Origin: Streptomyces cinnabarinus
Lineage (GTDB): Bacteria > Actinomycetota > Actinomycetes > Streptomycetales > Streptomycetaceae
Length of the DNA: 64,000 bases
NCBI RefSeq assembly: GCF_027270315.1
Contig: NZ_CP114413.1
Span: 4,588,001-4,652,000, forward strand
Direction: 5' to 3'
This document shows, piece after piece, positions 36,711-45,770 of the stretch. A model generated the notes under the pieces. The model had not been told where the DNA came from, made no database searches, and was given only the letters and a program-made list of their open reading frames with translations. Positions within the stretch are counted from its first letter, which is position 1. Every line of letters starts with the position of its first letter. The position numbers and the translations under genes are program-made.

Positions 36711-37490
36711 TTGAGCAATTCTGCCGACTTCCCCCCGTCGGGATCCAGTCCTGCCCGCGGGCGTCGTCTGAAGCCCGTGCGGCTGCTCACGGCTGCCGTC
36801 TTCGCTCTCGCGGGCCTCATCTTCTTCACGAGTTTCAATACGGCCAAGGGCACCAATATCCGTACGGACGCGTCCTTGCTGAAGCTTTCGGACCTGATCC
36901 ATGAGCGGAGCCTGAAGAACGGCGAACTGGACGAGTCCAACGCCACGCTGCGCGAGGACGTCGAGACGCTGGCCGAGCGGGACGACGGCAGTACCAAGGC
37001 CGAGGACGAGAAGCTCGCGGGCTTGGAGAAGAGCGCGGGCACCCAGAAGCTCAAGGGCGAGGCGATCACCGTCACGCTGAACGACGCCCCGCCGGACGCC
37101 ACCGCCAAGCTCCCCGGCTATCCCGAGCCGCAGCCCGACTACCTGGTCATCCACCAGCAGGACCTGCAGGCCGTGGTCAACGCCCTGTGGCAGGGCGGTG
37201 CCAAGGGCATCAAGGTCATGGACCAGCGGCTGATCTCCACCAGCGCCGTGCGCTGCGTCGGCAACACCCTGATCCTTCAGGGCCGCGTCTACTCACCGCC
37301 GTACAAGATCACCGCGGTGGGTGAGCCCGGGAAGCTTCAGCAGGCGCTCGCGGAGAGCGCGGCGATCCAGAACTACATGGTCTACGTGAATGTGTACGGA
37401 CTGGGCTGGAAAGTCACCGAGGACGGGGCGGTGACTCTTCCCGGTTACTCGGGCACAGTGGATCTGCAGTACGCCCAGCCCGTGGAGTGA
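36711..37490 (+). CDS. DUF881 family membrane protein
   Basis: 259 residues. An N-terminal membrane helix (LLTAAVFALAGLIFFTSF) is followed by a coiled-coil stretch (NATLREDVETLAERD) and an extracellular DUF881 domain with VNALWQGGAKGIKVMDQRLI and VYVNVYGLGWKV. The family is linked to septum and divisome regions, but its function is not established. The TTG start follows AAGGAGATAAGGG. Divergent from crgA and 19 bases before the first sortase. Confidence 0.9.
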   Translation: MSNSADFPPSGSSPARGRRLKPVRLLTAAVFALAGLIFFTSFNTAKGTNIRTDASLLKLSDLIHERSLKNGELDESNATLREDVETLAERDDGSTKAEDEKLAGLEKSAGTQKLKGEAITVTLNDAPPDATAKLPGYPEPQPDYLVIHQQDLQAVVNALWQGGAKGIKVMDQRLISTSAVRCVGNTLILQGRVYSPPYKITAVGEPGKLQQALAESAAIQNYMVYVNVYGLGWKVTEDGAVTLPGYSGTVDLQYAQPVE

Positions 37491-37509
37491 GACCGACCGG
37501 GAGCCGCCG

Positions 37510-38205
37510 GTGCGCTTTGTGGTCAGGACCGTCAGCGAGCTGTGTATCACCGCCGGTACCGTGATCGTTCTGTTTGTCGTCTATGTGCTGTTATGGACCG
37601 GTGTGAAGGCCGACCATGTCATGGACGACCAGATCGACCAGCTTGAGGAGCAGTGGGCGCGGGGGAGCGTGCGGCCCACGGCGAGCGGGGCGCCGGGTGC
37701 CTCCGTGACGACTGCGCCCGTGCCGGGGCCGTACCGGGACGGCAAGCCTTTCGCGATCATGTACATCCCGCGGCTTGGTTTCACGTGGAACAAGCCGGTC
37801 CTGGAGGGCACCAGGACGGGCACGCTGAAGAAGGGTCTGGGCCACTACGCGCGGACCGCGCGGCTCGGGCAGAAGGGCAACTTCTCCGTCGCGGGCCATC
37901 GGCGGACGTACGGCGATCCTTTCAAGGACTTCCCCAGGCTGCGTGCCGGGGACGCGGTGGTGCTGACGGACGGGACGACCTGGTTCACGTATCGCATCGA
38001 CAAGGGTCCCTACAAAACCGTGCCGACGGACATTGAGGTGATCGACCCTGTGCCACGTAAGTCGGGGTATACGCGTGCGGGCCGCTATCTGACACTCACT
38101 ACGTGCGATCCGGAGTGGGGGCACAGTCACCGGCTGATCGTGTGGGCGCATCTGGACTCCACACAGCCTGTGGAGGCAGGGAAACCAGCGGCCCTGCGCC
38201 GTTAG
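37510..38205 (+). CDS. Class E sortase (first copy)
   Basis: 231 residues. An N-terminal membrane anchor (TVIVLFVVYVLLW) leads to an extracellular sortase domain with catalytic His130 (AGHRRTYG), Cys199 (TLTTCDPEWG) and Arg208. Class E sortases attach LAxTG-type proteins such as long chaplins to the cell wall during aerial growth. The GTG start has GGGAG upstream. Part of a three-sortase group with pabA. Confidence 0.9.
   Translation: MRFVVRTVSELCITAGTVIVLFVVYVLLWTGVKADHVMDDQIDQLEEQWARGSVRPTASGAPGASVTTAPVPGPYRDGKPFAIMYIPRLGFTWNKPVLEGTRTGTLKKGLGHYARTARLGQKGNFSVAGHRRTYGDPFKDFPRLRAGDAVVLTDGTTWFTYRIDKGPYKTVPTDIEVIDPVPRKSGYTRAGRYLTLTTCDPEWGHSHRLIVWAHLDSTQPVEAGKPAALRR
37778..37791. promoter_or_regulatory. 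One-mismatch parS-like site in sortase gene
   Basis: GTTTCACGTGGAAC differs from parS at one arm position and lies in coding sequence (FTWNK). It may be chance codon use or a weak ParB site. Confidence 0.3.
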
Positions 38206-38259
38206 TCTGGTGGGCGGTACGGCGTGTGTCTGGTGCCGTGGCGCTACGGAAGGAACGGC

Positions 38260-38421
38260 ATGTACGGCTGGATCTGGCGGCATCTGCCGGGAAACGCGTG
38301 GGTGAGGGCGCTGCTTTCGCTCGGGTTGGTCGTGGCCACGGTGTATGTCCTGTTCCAGTACGTCTTTCCGTGGGCCGAGCCGCTGCTTCCCTTCAACGAT
38401 GTGACGGTGGACAACCAGTGA
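38260..38421 (+). CDS. Small single-helix membrane protein
   Basis: 53 residues with one helix (LLSLGLVVATVYVLFQYVF) and a conserved-looking end PWAEPLLPFNDVTVD. The ATG at 38260 has GGAAGGAAC upstream. The stop overlaps the pabA GTG (GTGA). A counterpart occupies the same position in other Streptomyces; the function is unknown. Confidence 0.8.
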   Translation: MYGWIWRHLPGNAWVRALLSLGLVVATVYVLFQYVFPWAEPLLPFNDVTVDNQ

Positions 38422-39056
38422 GCGCGCGCATTCTCGTCGTCGACAACTACGACAGCTTCGTCTTCAACCTGGTTCAGTACCTGTATCAGCTGGGCGCCGA
38501 GTGCGAGGTCCTGCGCAACGACGAGGTGTCCACCGCGCATGCTCAGGACGGTTTCGACGGAGTCCTGCTGTCGCCCGGTCCCGGTACGCCGGAGGAGGCG
38601 GGTGTCTGCGTCGAGATGGTCCGCCATTGCGCCGCGACCGGTGTCCCCGTCTTCGGTGTGTGTCTCGGTATGCAGTCGATGCAGGTGGCGTACGGCGGAG
38701 TCGTGGACCGGGCGCCGGAGCTGCTGCACGGCAAGACCTCGCCGGTCGAGCATGGGGGCATGGGTGTCTTCGCGGGTCTGCCGTCGCCCTTCATCGCGAC
38801 CCGCTATCACTCGCTGGCGGCCGAGCCGGACACCGTTCCCGCCGAGCTGGAGGTGACCGCCCGCACCCACGACGGCATCATCATGGGGCTGCGGCATCGT
38901 GAACTCCCGGTCGAGGGGGTGCAGTTCCACCCGGAGTCGGTGCTCACCGAGCACGGTCACCGGATGCTGGCGAACTGGCTGGTGGAGTGCGGCGATCAGG
39001 ACGCGGTGGCGCGCTCCGTGGGGCTGGCCCCGGTGGTGGGCAGGGCCTCGGCGTGA
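38418..39056 (+). CDS. pabA: Aminodeoxychorismate/anthranilate synthase glutaminase subunit
   Basis: 212-residue class I glutamine amidotransferase that supplies ammonia for folate (and possibly tryptophan) synthesis. It begins ILVVDNYDSFVFNLVQYL. The nucleophile is in GVCLGMQ, and the His/Glu pair in GVQFHPESVLTEHG. No pabB-type partner is adjacent. It is sandwiched between sortase genes, with overlaps at both ends, a stable but functionally odd arrangement in Streptomyces. Confidence 0.94.
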   Translation: MSARILVVDNYDSFVFNLVQYLYQLGAECEVLRNDEVSTAHAQDGFDGVLLSPGPGTPEEAGVCVEMVRHCAATGVPVFGVCLGMQSMQVAYGGVVDRAPELLHGKTSPVEHGGMGVFAGLPSPFIATRYHSLAAEPDTVPAELEVTARTHDGIIMGLRHRELPVEGVQFHPESVLTEHGHRMLANWLVECGDQDAVARSVGLAPVVGRASA

Positions 39057-40081
39057 CCCAGCTGCGCCCCGAGCGCGAGTCCGGTGCCTCGTACGGGGAG
39101 CAGCCGTACGAGGGTTCCGGTGCGCTCGGGGAGTGGTACGGGAGTGCGGGGGCGGGTGAGGCGTGGGCGCAGCCGCCCGATGAGGAGACGGTGGCGCTGC
39201 GGGTAGCGGGCGAGTCCGTGTCCGCTTCTGGAGGCTCGTCCGCCGCTTCGGCTGCCGGAACCCCGGTCGGGGGCCGTGCGGCCCGTAGAAAGGCCGCCAA
39301 GCGGCGTCATGGGCGTCATGGGGGCGGAGCGCAGGCGGCGTCCGTGGCTGAGTCGGGGAGCCGGCCGCTGTCGCGGGTCGAGGCGCGTCGGCAGGCGCGG
39401 GCGCGGAAGCCCAGTGCGGGGGTGGTGGCGAGCCGGGCGATCGGCGAGGTGTTCATCACGACCGGTGTGCTGATGCTGCTGTTCGTCAGCTACCAGTTGT
39501 GGTGGACGAATGTCCGGGCGCACGCGCAGGCCGACAAGGAGCGCAACAGCCTCCAGGAGGACTGGGAGAGCGGCAAGCGGAACCCGGGGACCTTCGAGCC
39601 GGGCCAGGGCTTCGCGATCCTGCACATTCCCAAGCTGGATGTGGTGGTCCCGATCGCGGAGGGGATCAGCAACAAGAAGGTGCTGGACCGGGGGATGGTC
39701 GGGCACTACGGCGAGGGTGAGCTGAAGACGGCGATGCCTGATGCGAAGGCGGGGAATTTCGGTCTCGCGGGGCATCGCAACACGCATGGAGAACCGTTCC
39801 GGTACATCAACAGGCTGGAGCCGGGGGATCCGATCGTGGTGGAGACGCAGGACGACTACTACGTCTACAAGATGGCGTCGATCCTGCCGGTGACGGCGCC
39901 GAGCAATGTGAGTGTGCTGGAGCCGGTGCCGCCGGAGTCGGGGTTCACCGGGCCGGGGCGGTACATCACGCTCACCACCTGCACGCCGGAGTTCACCAGC
40001 AAGTACCGGATGATCGTGTGGGGCAAGATGGTCGAGGAACGGCCGCGCAGCAAGGGCAAGCCGGATGCGCTCGTGCAGTAA
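39053..40081 (+). CDS. Class E sortase with long N-terminal extension
   Basis: 342 residues. About 120 residues of Glu/Gly/Arg-rich cytoplasmic sequence precede the membrane helix (EVFITTGVLMLLFVSYQLWW) and the sortase fold with His241 (AGHRNTHGEP), Cys310 (TLTTCTPEF) and Arg319. The GTG overlaps the pabA stop (GTGA). Corresponds to the SrtE1/SrtE2 group of S. coelicolor; which of the two is not clear. Confidence 0.93.
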   Translation: MTQLRPERESGASYGEQPYEGSGALGEWYGSAGAGEAWAQPPDEETVALRVAGESVSASGGSSAASAAGTPVGGRAARRKAAKRRHGRHGGGAQAASVAESGSRPLSRVEARRQARARKPSAGVVASRAIGEVFITTGVLMLLFVSYQLWWTNVRAHAQADKERNSLQEDWESGKRNPGTFEPGQGFAILHIPKLDVVVPIAEGISNKKVLDRGMVGHYGEGELKTAMPDAKAGNFGLAGHRNTHGEPFRYINRLEPGDPIVVETQDDYYVYKMASILPVTAPSNVSVLEPVPPESGFTGPGRYITLTTCTPEFTSKYRMIVWGKMVEERPRSKGKPDALVQ

Positions 40082-40094
40082 GGGCAGATGAACA

Positions 40095-40838
40095 GTGGCA
40101 GCGACCGCCGATCAGCAAGAGCTGACGGACATCCCCGCCTCCCCGCGGCGCCGGGGCACCGGCCGTATCGCGGCGGCGATCAGCGTCTTCGGTGAACTCC
40201 TCATCACGGCGGGCCTGGTGCTGGGTCTGTTCGTCGTCTACTCCCTGTGGTGGACGAACGTCATAGCGGACCGCAAGGCGGATCAGCAGGGCGACAAGGT
40301 CCGTGACGGCTGGGCCCAGGAGGCCGAGGACGGTGGCCCGGCGGCCTACGACTCCAAGAGCGGCATCGGCTTCCTGCATGTCCCCGACATGAGCAGGGGC
40401 GAGATCCTGGTCGAGAAGGGCACGGCGTCGAAGACCCTCAACGACGGTGTCGCCGGCTACTACACCGACCCGGTCAAGTCCGCGCTTCCCACCTCCGGCA
40501 AGAAGGGCAACTTCTCCCTCGCCGCCCATCGCGACGGCCACGGCGCGAAGTTCCACAACATCGACAAGCTGGAGGAAGGCGACCCGATCGTCTTCGAGAC
40601 CAAGGACAACTGGTACATCTACAAGATCTACGCCACTCTCCCGGAAACCTCGAAGTACAACGTCAAGGTCCTGGGCGCGGTCCCGAAGGAGTCGGGCAGG
40701 TCCAAGGCGGGCCACTACATCACTCTGACGACGTGCACGCCGGTGTACACGAGCCGGTACCGGTACGTGGTGTGGGGCGAACTGGACCGGGTGGAGAAGG
40801 TCGACGACCAGCGAACCCTGCCGAAGGAACTCCGCTGA
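40095..40838 (+). CDS. Class E sortase (third copy)
   Basis: 247 residues, with membrane helix LLITAGLVLGLFVVYSLWW, His145 (AAHRDGHGA), Cys214 (TLTTCTPVY) and Arg221/223. It is 13 bases after the preceding sortase and shares its helix-WWTN-V pattern, so the two arose by tandem duplication. GTG start with AAGGGCAG upstream. It should function with its neighbour in anchoring cell-surface proteins. Confidence 0.93.
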   Translation: MAATADQQELTDIPASPRRRGTGRIAAAISVFGELLITAGLVLGLFVVYSLWWTNVIADRKADQQGDKVRDGWAQEAEDGGPAAYDSKSGIGFLHVPDMSRGEILVEKGTASKTLNDGVAGYYTDPVKSALPTSGKKGNFSLAAHRDGHGAKFHNIDKLEEGDPIVFETKDNWYIYKIYATLPETSKYNVKVLGAVPKESGRSKAGHYITLTTCTPVYTSRYRYVVWGELDRVEKVDDQRTLPKELR

Positions 40839-40889
40839 CGGGCCTCCTCGCAGGGGGCGGTCACCCAGGGCCTCTTTGGGTGGGTCACC

Positions 40890-41945
40890 TCACGGCTGCC
40901 TCAGGACCTTGAGCGGCTCTCCGGCGCTCCACTCCTCCAGCCGGCCACGATGTACGGCGGTGATGCCGCTCTCGGCGGCGATGTTCAGGGCGTCGCGGGT
41001 GAAGGGGCAGGTTGCCACGAACAGGGCCACGTCGGACCGGTGGAGGACCTTGGCCGCACCGGCGAACTTCTGGACTTCGGGGCTGGTGATGGAGAGGTGG
41101 GGTGCGAACCTCTTGCATTGGACGACGAGGAGTCGTCCATCGGGGGTGCGCGCGGTGATGTCGACACCTCGGTCCCTGGCGCGGCCTTTGACCAGGACGT
41201 CGGTGCAGCCGTCGCGCCTGAGCAGCGTGGCGACGTGTTCCTCGAATTCCCGTCCGTTCATGGCGTCCATGGCGGTCATGACTCCGGCCAGGGGGCGGCC
41301 CTCTTGTGGGCTCTCCAGCCTCTGGAGTCGAGCGTGGTGCTGCTGGAGTCGCTTTTCGATGCGCTGGATGCCGGTGCGGAGAGTGGTCAGCTCCCTGCGG
41401 TGTTCGCCCGACGTTTCGATGAGGGCGTTGAACATGGGGACGACGGTCTTGCCGAGGATGTGGGTGATGCGTTGGTCGATTCGGTCGTCGAGGGAGAGGG
41501 TGTCCGGCTGGGCAGGGTTTTCCACAGGCTGTGTGCGGGCGAGGTACTCCATGTCCAGCAAGTACGTACGCACCTGGCGGGCGACATCGCTGTCGCGCAG
41601 GAGCATGGCGACGTTGAGGACGGCGCGGCGAGAGTAGAGGGTGAGGCTGGACCGAGGCTGTGGATGACCGCTGGGAAAGCGTGACAAGACGTCACGCTTA
41701 AATTCTGCGAGGTCACGGCCTTGGAGCGTCACCATGCCGTTGCATGACAGCTCCTCGCGATGCCGTGCCTTGAGCTGGCGGATCGCGTCGACGGTGACCC
41801 CGAAGTACGTCGCCACCATCGCCGTTGTCACATGCATTCCGTCCGGTAGCAGTGACAGTGCCTTCACCTTGTCGAGTACGTCCGTGCGGTCGAGCACGCT
41901 GTCGCGCAGGGCCGGTGATTCCAGGAGGGCCTGTTCGTTGATCAT
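40890..41945 (-). CDS. Mrr-type restriction endonuclease with novel N-terminal domain
   Basis: 351 residues. The C-terminal third is an Mrr_cat nuclease domain with the PD-(D/E)xK signature as GREFEEH, GVDI (Asp262) and LLVVQCKR (Gln276, Lys278). The N-terminal 130 residues contain a helix-turn-helix-like MVATYFGVTVDAIRQLKARH and resemble phage antirepressor-type domains; a coiled coil (about 180-212) joins the two. Codon use is looser than its neighbours (TTT, CTA, TTG, CAA), suggesting transfer. No methyltransferase is adjacent. It may cleave modified or foreign DNA. The start at 41945 lacks a strong ribosome-binding site. Confidence 0.82.
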   Translation of the reverse strand: MINEQALLESPALRDSVLDRTDVLDKVKALSLLPDGMHVTTAMVATYFGVTVDAIRQLKARHREELSCNGMVTLQGRDLAEFKRDVLSRFPSGHPQPRSSLTLYSRRAVLNVAMLLRDSDVARQVRTYLLDMEYLARTQPVENPAQPDTLSLDDRIDQRITHILGKTVVPMFNALIETSGEHRRELTTLRTGIQRIEKRLQQHHARLQRLESPQEGRPLAGVMTAMDAMNGREFEEHVATLLRRDGCTDVLVKGRARDRGVDITARTPDGRLLVVQCKRFAPHLSITSPEVQKFAGAAKVLHRSDVALFVATCPFTRDALNIAAESGITAVHRGRLEEWSAGEPLKVLRQP

Positions 41946-42062
41946 GTTCTGCCCGTTCTGTCGTGTCGTGGCCGTATGGCCAGGGCAGAGCTGTGAGTCC
42001 CCACCCCACCCGATCAACGAGTAGTCACATATGAAGACACGACGGAAGTTCGCGCGGGCGTG

Positions 42063-42100
42063 CGAAGGCCCCGGTTCCCTGGGGGGAGCCGGGGCCTTCG
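42063..42100. terminator. Bidirectional terminator downstream of pknB
   Basis: 12-bp perfect stem CGAAGGCCCCGG/CCGGGGCCTTCG with a 14-base loop, 17 bases after the pknB stop and upstream of the Mrr-type gene. It insulates that gene from the kinase operon. Confidence 0.88.
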
Positions 42101-42116
42101 TATGGGCCTGTTCGGG

Positions 42117-44123
42117 TCAGTCCTCCGTGCGGAAGCTCACGCCGTTCACGCCGCCGAAGATTCCGCCGTTGCCGTTGCCGCCGTTGTCTCCGCCGCCGTC
42201 CTCCACGGCGATCATGTCCACGGTCTGACCCTTGTTGACCGTGGTGCCCGGGGTCGGGTTGGAGCTGAAGACGGTGGCCTCGTCGTTCTGGGAGCCCTGG
42301 ATGTTGCCGGGGGTCAGGCCCGCCTGCTCCAGCATCTTCTTGGCGTCCTTGAGCTTCTGGCCCACGATCTGGGGGACCTGGACCTGCTCGTTCGCCGCCT
42401 GCTTGCCGACCTGGATGTTGACCTTGGAACCGGGGTCGGCGGACTGGCCCGCAGACGGGGTCGTCGTGATGACCTTGCCGACCTGGTTCGGGTCCTGGGT
42501 CTCGACCTCGGTGCACTCGCCCACCAGGTCGCTGGCCGTCATCTGGGCCTTCGCCGCGTCGCAGGTCTGGCCAAGGACGTCGGGGACCGTCGTCTTCTCC
42601 TCGGCCTTGGCGACGGTGAGGGTGATGGTGGAGCCCTTCTCGACCTCTTCGCCGAGTTCGGGGTCCTGTGCCGTGACGGTGCCCTCGGGCTCCGACGACA
42701 CCTCCTCCTTCTTCTTGACGACGAAGGCGTACTTGTCGCCCTCCAGCGTCGCCTTGGCGTCCTCGAAGTCGTCCCCGAGCACACTCGGCACCGCCACCTT
42801 CGGCGCCCCGGTCGACACCACGATCTCGATCGTGGAGTTCTTGTCGACCGTGGTGCCCGGAGTCGGCGTCTGCGAGCAGATCTTGCCCTTGGTCTGGTCC
42901 TCGCAGGGCTTTTGGGTCTGCTCCAGTTCGAGCTCGGCGTTCTTGGCCAGTTTCTCGGCCTCCGGCACGGTCAGGCCGATCAGCGCGGGCGCCTTCGTGG
43001 AGGTGTTCCCCACGCCGTCCCCGCCGAAGATCCACTTGCCGATCAGAATCGCGCCGACGAGTACCAGGACGGCCGCTACCACGAGCAGGATCGTCGAGGT
43101 GTTCGACTTCTTCTGGCGGCGGCGGTCCGGGCGGTCGTCGTAGCCGAAGCTCCCGTCGTCCGGGTTCATCGGCGGGAGCATCGACGTCGCGCCGGCGTCC
43201 GTGGAGCGCAGCGCGGTCGTCGGCTGGTCGTCGGGGTAGCCGCCGTAGCCGACCGAGCCCATCGCCGCCGTGGCCGCGACGGGCTGGCCGTCGAGGCAGG
43301 CCTCGATGTCGACCCGCATCTCGTCCGCGGACTGGTAGCGGTAGTTCGGGTCCTTGACCAGTGCCTTCAGGACGATGGCGTCCATCTCGGGCGTGATCTC
43401 GGGGTCGAAGACCGACGGGGGCTGGGCCTCTTCACGGACGTGCTGGTACGCCACCGCCACCGGGGAGTCGCCCACGAAGGGCGGCCGTACCGTCAGCAGC
43501 TCGTAGAGCAGACAGCCGGTCGAGTACAGGTCGGACCGTGCGTCCACCTGCTCGCCCTTGGCCTGCTCCGGGGAGAGGTACTGGGCGGTGCCGATGACCG
43601 CGGAGGTCTGCGTCATCGTCATCCCGGAGTCGCCCATGGCGCGGGCGATGCCGAAGTCCATGACCTTGACCTGGCCGTTGCGCGTCAGCATGACGTTGGC
43701 CGGCTTGATGTCACGGTGGACGATGCCGTTGCGGTGCGAGTACTCCAGCGCCTGGAGGATGCCGATGGTCATCTCCATCGCGCGCTCCGGCAGCAGCTTG
43801 CGGCCGCTGTGCAGAAGCTCACGCAGGGTGGAACCGTCGACGTACTCCATGACGATGTACGGGATCGACACGTTGTCGATGTAGTCCTCGCCCGTGTCGT
43901 AGACCGCCACGATCGCGGGGTGGTTGAGCGAGGCGGCCGACTGGGCCTCCCGGCGGAAGCGGGCCTGGAAGGACGGGTCGCGCGCGAGATCCGCGCGCAG
44001 CGTCTTCACCGCCACGGTGCGGCCGAGGCGCGTGTCATGCGCGAGGTAGACCTCCGCCATGCCACCACGGCCGAGCACCTGGCCCAGCTCGTACCGGCCG
44101 CCGAGGCGACGCGGCTCTTCCAT
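42117..44123 (-). CDS. pknB: PASTA-domain Ser/Thr protein kinase PknB
   Basis: 668-residue membrane kinase controlling cell-wall synthesis and division. The kinase domain is at 1-280, with GRGGMAEVY, Lys40, HRDIKPAN (Asp138) and DFG at 156-158. A juxtamembrane linker follows, then a membrane helix at about 344-366 and four extracellular PASTA repeats (about 375-645) that bind muropeptide or lipid II. A Gly/Asn-rich tail ends the protein. Downstream member of the fhaA-fhaB-pppL-rodA-pbpA block; a 171-base gap from pbpA may hold its own promoter. Confidence 0.97.
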   Translation of the reverse strand: MEEPRRLGGRYELGQVLGRGGMAEVYLAHDTRLGRTVAVKTLRADLARDPSFQARFRREAQSAASLNHPAIVAVYDTGEDYIDNVSIPYIVMEYVDGSTLRELLHSGRKLLPERAMEMTIGILQALEYSHRNGIVHRDIKPANVMLTRNGQVKVMDFGIARAMGDSGMTMTQTSAVIGTAQYLSPEQAKGEQVDARSDLYSTGCLLYELLTVRPPFVGDSPVAVAYQHVREEAQPPSVFDPEITPEMDAIVLKALVKDPNYRYQSADEMRVDIEACLDGQPVAATAAMGSVGYGGYPDDQPTTALRSTDAGATSMLPPMNPDDGSFGYDDRPDRRRQKKSNTSTILLVVAAVLVLVGAILIGKWIFGGDGVGNTSTKAPALIGLTVPEAEKLAKNAELELEQTQKPCEDQTKGKICSQTPTPGTTVDKNSTIEIVVSTGAPKVAVPSVLGDDFEDAKATLEGDKYAFVVKKKEEVSSEPEGTVTAQDPELGEEVEKGSTITLTVAKAEEKTTVPDVLGQTCDAAKAQMTASDLVGECTEVETQDPNQVGKVITTTPSAGQSADPGSKVNIQVGKQAANEQVQVPQIVGQKLKDAKKMLEQAGLTPGNIQGSQNDEATVFSSNPTPGTTVNKGQTVDMIAVEDGGGDNGGNGNGGIFGGVNGVSFRTED

Positions 44124-44294
44124 AAGCTACCTACCAGCCCTCTCCGTCGGTCCCGATCCGTACGCTCGTACGGTTCGGAGGCTGCCGTCCGGGCCTACCG
44201 TACCCGGCTCGCTTTGTGTGACCTGGCCAAGCCCGTCACCCGATACAGGACCGGTATCACAACGTGCACCGATGTGAAGGCGGCGTGAGCGGGG

Positions 44295-45770
44295 TCACTT
44301 CTTGCTGTCGATGACTGCCTTCATCACGTCCCTTGCGATCGGACCGGCGAGACCGCCACCGGAGATGTCGTCTCGGTTGGCGGCGCCGTCCTCGACGACC
44401 ACCGCGACGGCCACCGGCGAGCTGCCGTCGGCGACCTTGGCGTAGGAGATGAACCAGGCGTACGGCTTCTCGCTGTTGTTGAGGCCGTGCTGGGCGGTAC
44501 CGGTCTTGCCGCCGACGGTGGCGCCGTCGATCTTCGCGCTGGAGCCGGTGCCCTGCGGTTCGTTGACCACCGCCTCCATCATCTGCTGGAGCTTTTGCGC
44601 GGTGTCGGGGGAGACCGCCTCGGACAGTTCCTCGGGGTCGGTGGTCGCGAGGGCGTCGAGGTCGGGGGTGGTCAGCTGGTCCACCATGTACGGCTTCATC
44701 AGCTTGCCGTCGTTGGCGATGGCGGCGGCGACCATGGCCATCTGGAGCGGGGTGGCCCGGTTGGAGGCCTGGCCGATGCCGTCCATGGCGTTCTGCGGGG
44801 GGTTGTCCTCGGGGTAGATGCTCTCCGCGGCGCGCACCGGGGTGTCCAGCTCGGCGTTGTTGAAGCCGAACTTCTCGGCCTGCTCGATCATCTTCTCGTT
44901 GCCGACGTTGTCGGCCATCTTCGCGAAGACGGTGTTGCAGGACACCATGAGCGCGTACTTCAGGGTGGCGTTCTCGCACTCGCCGTGCTGGTTGGTCAGC
45001 GGGTCACCGGTGGTCTGCGGCAGCTGGTACGGGTCCGGCGTCTTGGTGGCGTCGTCGATGCCGGAGACCTCGCCGTTCTCCAGGGCCGCGGCCGCGGTGA
45101 CCACCTTGAAGGTGGAGCCGGGCGGGTAGACCTCGCGCAGCGCCCGGTTCAGCATCGGGTCGTCGGGGTTGTTCGCCTTCTGGACCGCGCTCCAGGCCTT
45201 GGCGTCCTTGTCGGAGGTCCCGGCGAACTTCGAGGGGTCGTACGAGGGTGTGGAGACCAGTGCGAGGATCTTGCCGGTGGCCGGGTCGATCGCGGCGACG
45301 GCGCCCTTCTTGTCGCCCAGGCCCTCGTACGCGGCCTTCTGCGCGGCGGCGTTGAGGGTGGTGACGACGCTGCCGCCGGCCTTCTCCTTGCCGGTGAACA
45401 TGTCGAGGGTGTTGCGGAAGAACAGCCGGTCGTCGTTGCCGGTGAGGATGCCGTCCTCCAGCTTCTCCAGCTGGTTGGCGCCGAAGGCCTGCGAGGAGTA
45501 GCCAGTGACCGGCGCCCACATGGGCCCGTTCGTCCAGGTCCGCTTGAACTTGTAGTCGCCGCTCTCCGACTCCGCGGAGCCGGTGATGGCTTTGCCGTCG
45601 ACGATGATGTTGCCGCGCGGGGTCGAGTAGCGCTCGATGTTGACGCGGCGGTTCTCGTCGTCGTCGGCCAGGTCGTCGGCCTTGACGTACTGGAGGTAGT
45701 TGTTGCGGACGAGCAGGGCGAGGATCAGGAGTCCGCAGAAGATGGCGATCCGGCGCAGGGGCTTGTTCAT
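44295..45770 (-). CDS. pbpA: Penicillin-binding protein PbpA (class B)
   Basis: 491-residue transpeptidase with an N-terminal membrane helix (IAIFCGLLILALLV). Active-site motifs are STFK (SxxK), SCN (SxN) and KTG. It cross-links peptidoglycan with the SEDS polymerase encoded just upstream, whose stop it overlaps by 4 bases (ATGA). Further codons upstream in frame belong to the SEDS gene region and are not used. Likely regulated by the neighbouring PknB kinase. Confidence 0.96.
   Translation of the reverse strand: MNKPLRRIAIFCGLLILALLVRNNYLQYVKADDLADDDENRRVNIERYSTPRGNIIVDGKAITGSAESESGDYKFKRTWTNGPMWAPVTGYSSQAFGANQLEKLEDGILTGNDDRLFFRNTLDMFTGKEKAGGSVVTTLNAAAQKAAYEGLGDKKGAVAAIDPATGKILALVSTPSYDPSKFAGTSDKDAKAWSAVQKANNPDDPMLNRALREVYPPGSTFKVVTAAAALENGEVSGIDDATKTPDPYQLPQTTGDPLTNQHGECENATLKYALMVSCNTVFAKMADNVGNEKMIEQAEKFGFNNAELDTPVRAAESIYPEDNPPQNAMDGIGQASNRATPLQMAMVAAAIANDGKLMKPYMVDQLTTPDLDALATTDPEELSEAVSPDTAQKLQQMMEAVVNEPQGTGSSAKIDGATVGGKTGTAQHGLNNSEKPYAWFISYAKVADGSSPVAVAVVVEDGAANRDDISGGGLAGPIARDVMKAVIDSKK

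Noticed and set aside
37778..37791. A fifth full parS site in the first sortase gene
   Set aside because: One arm position is mismatched and the sequence is explained by the codons for FTWNK; kept only as a weak candidate.
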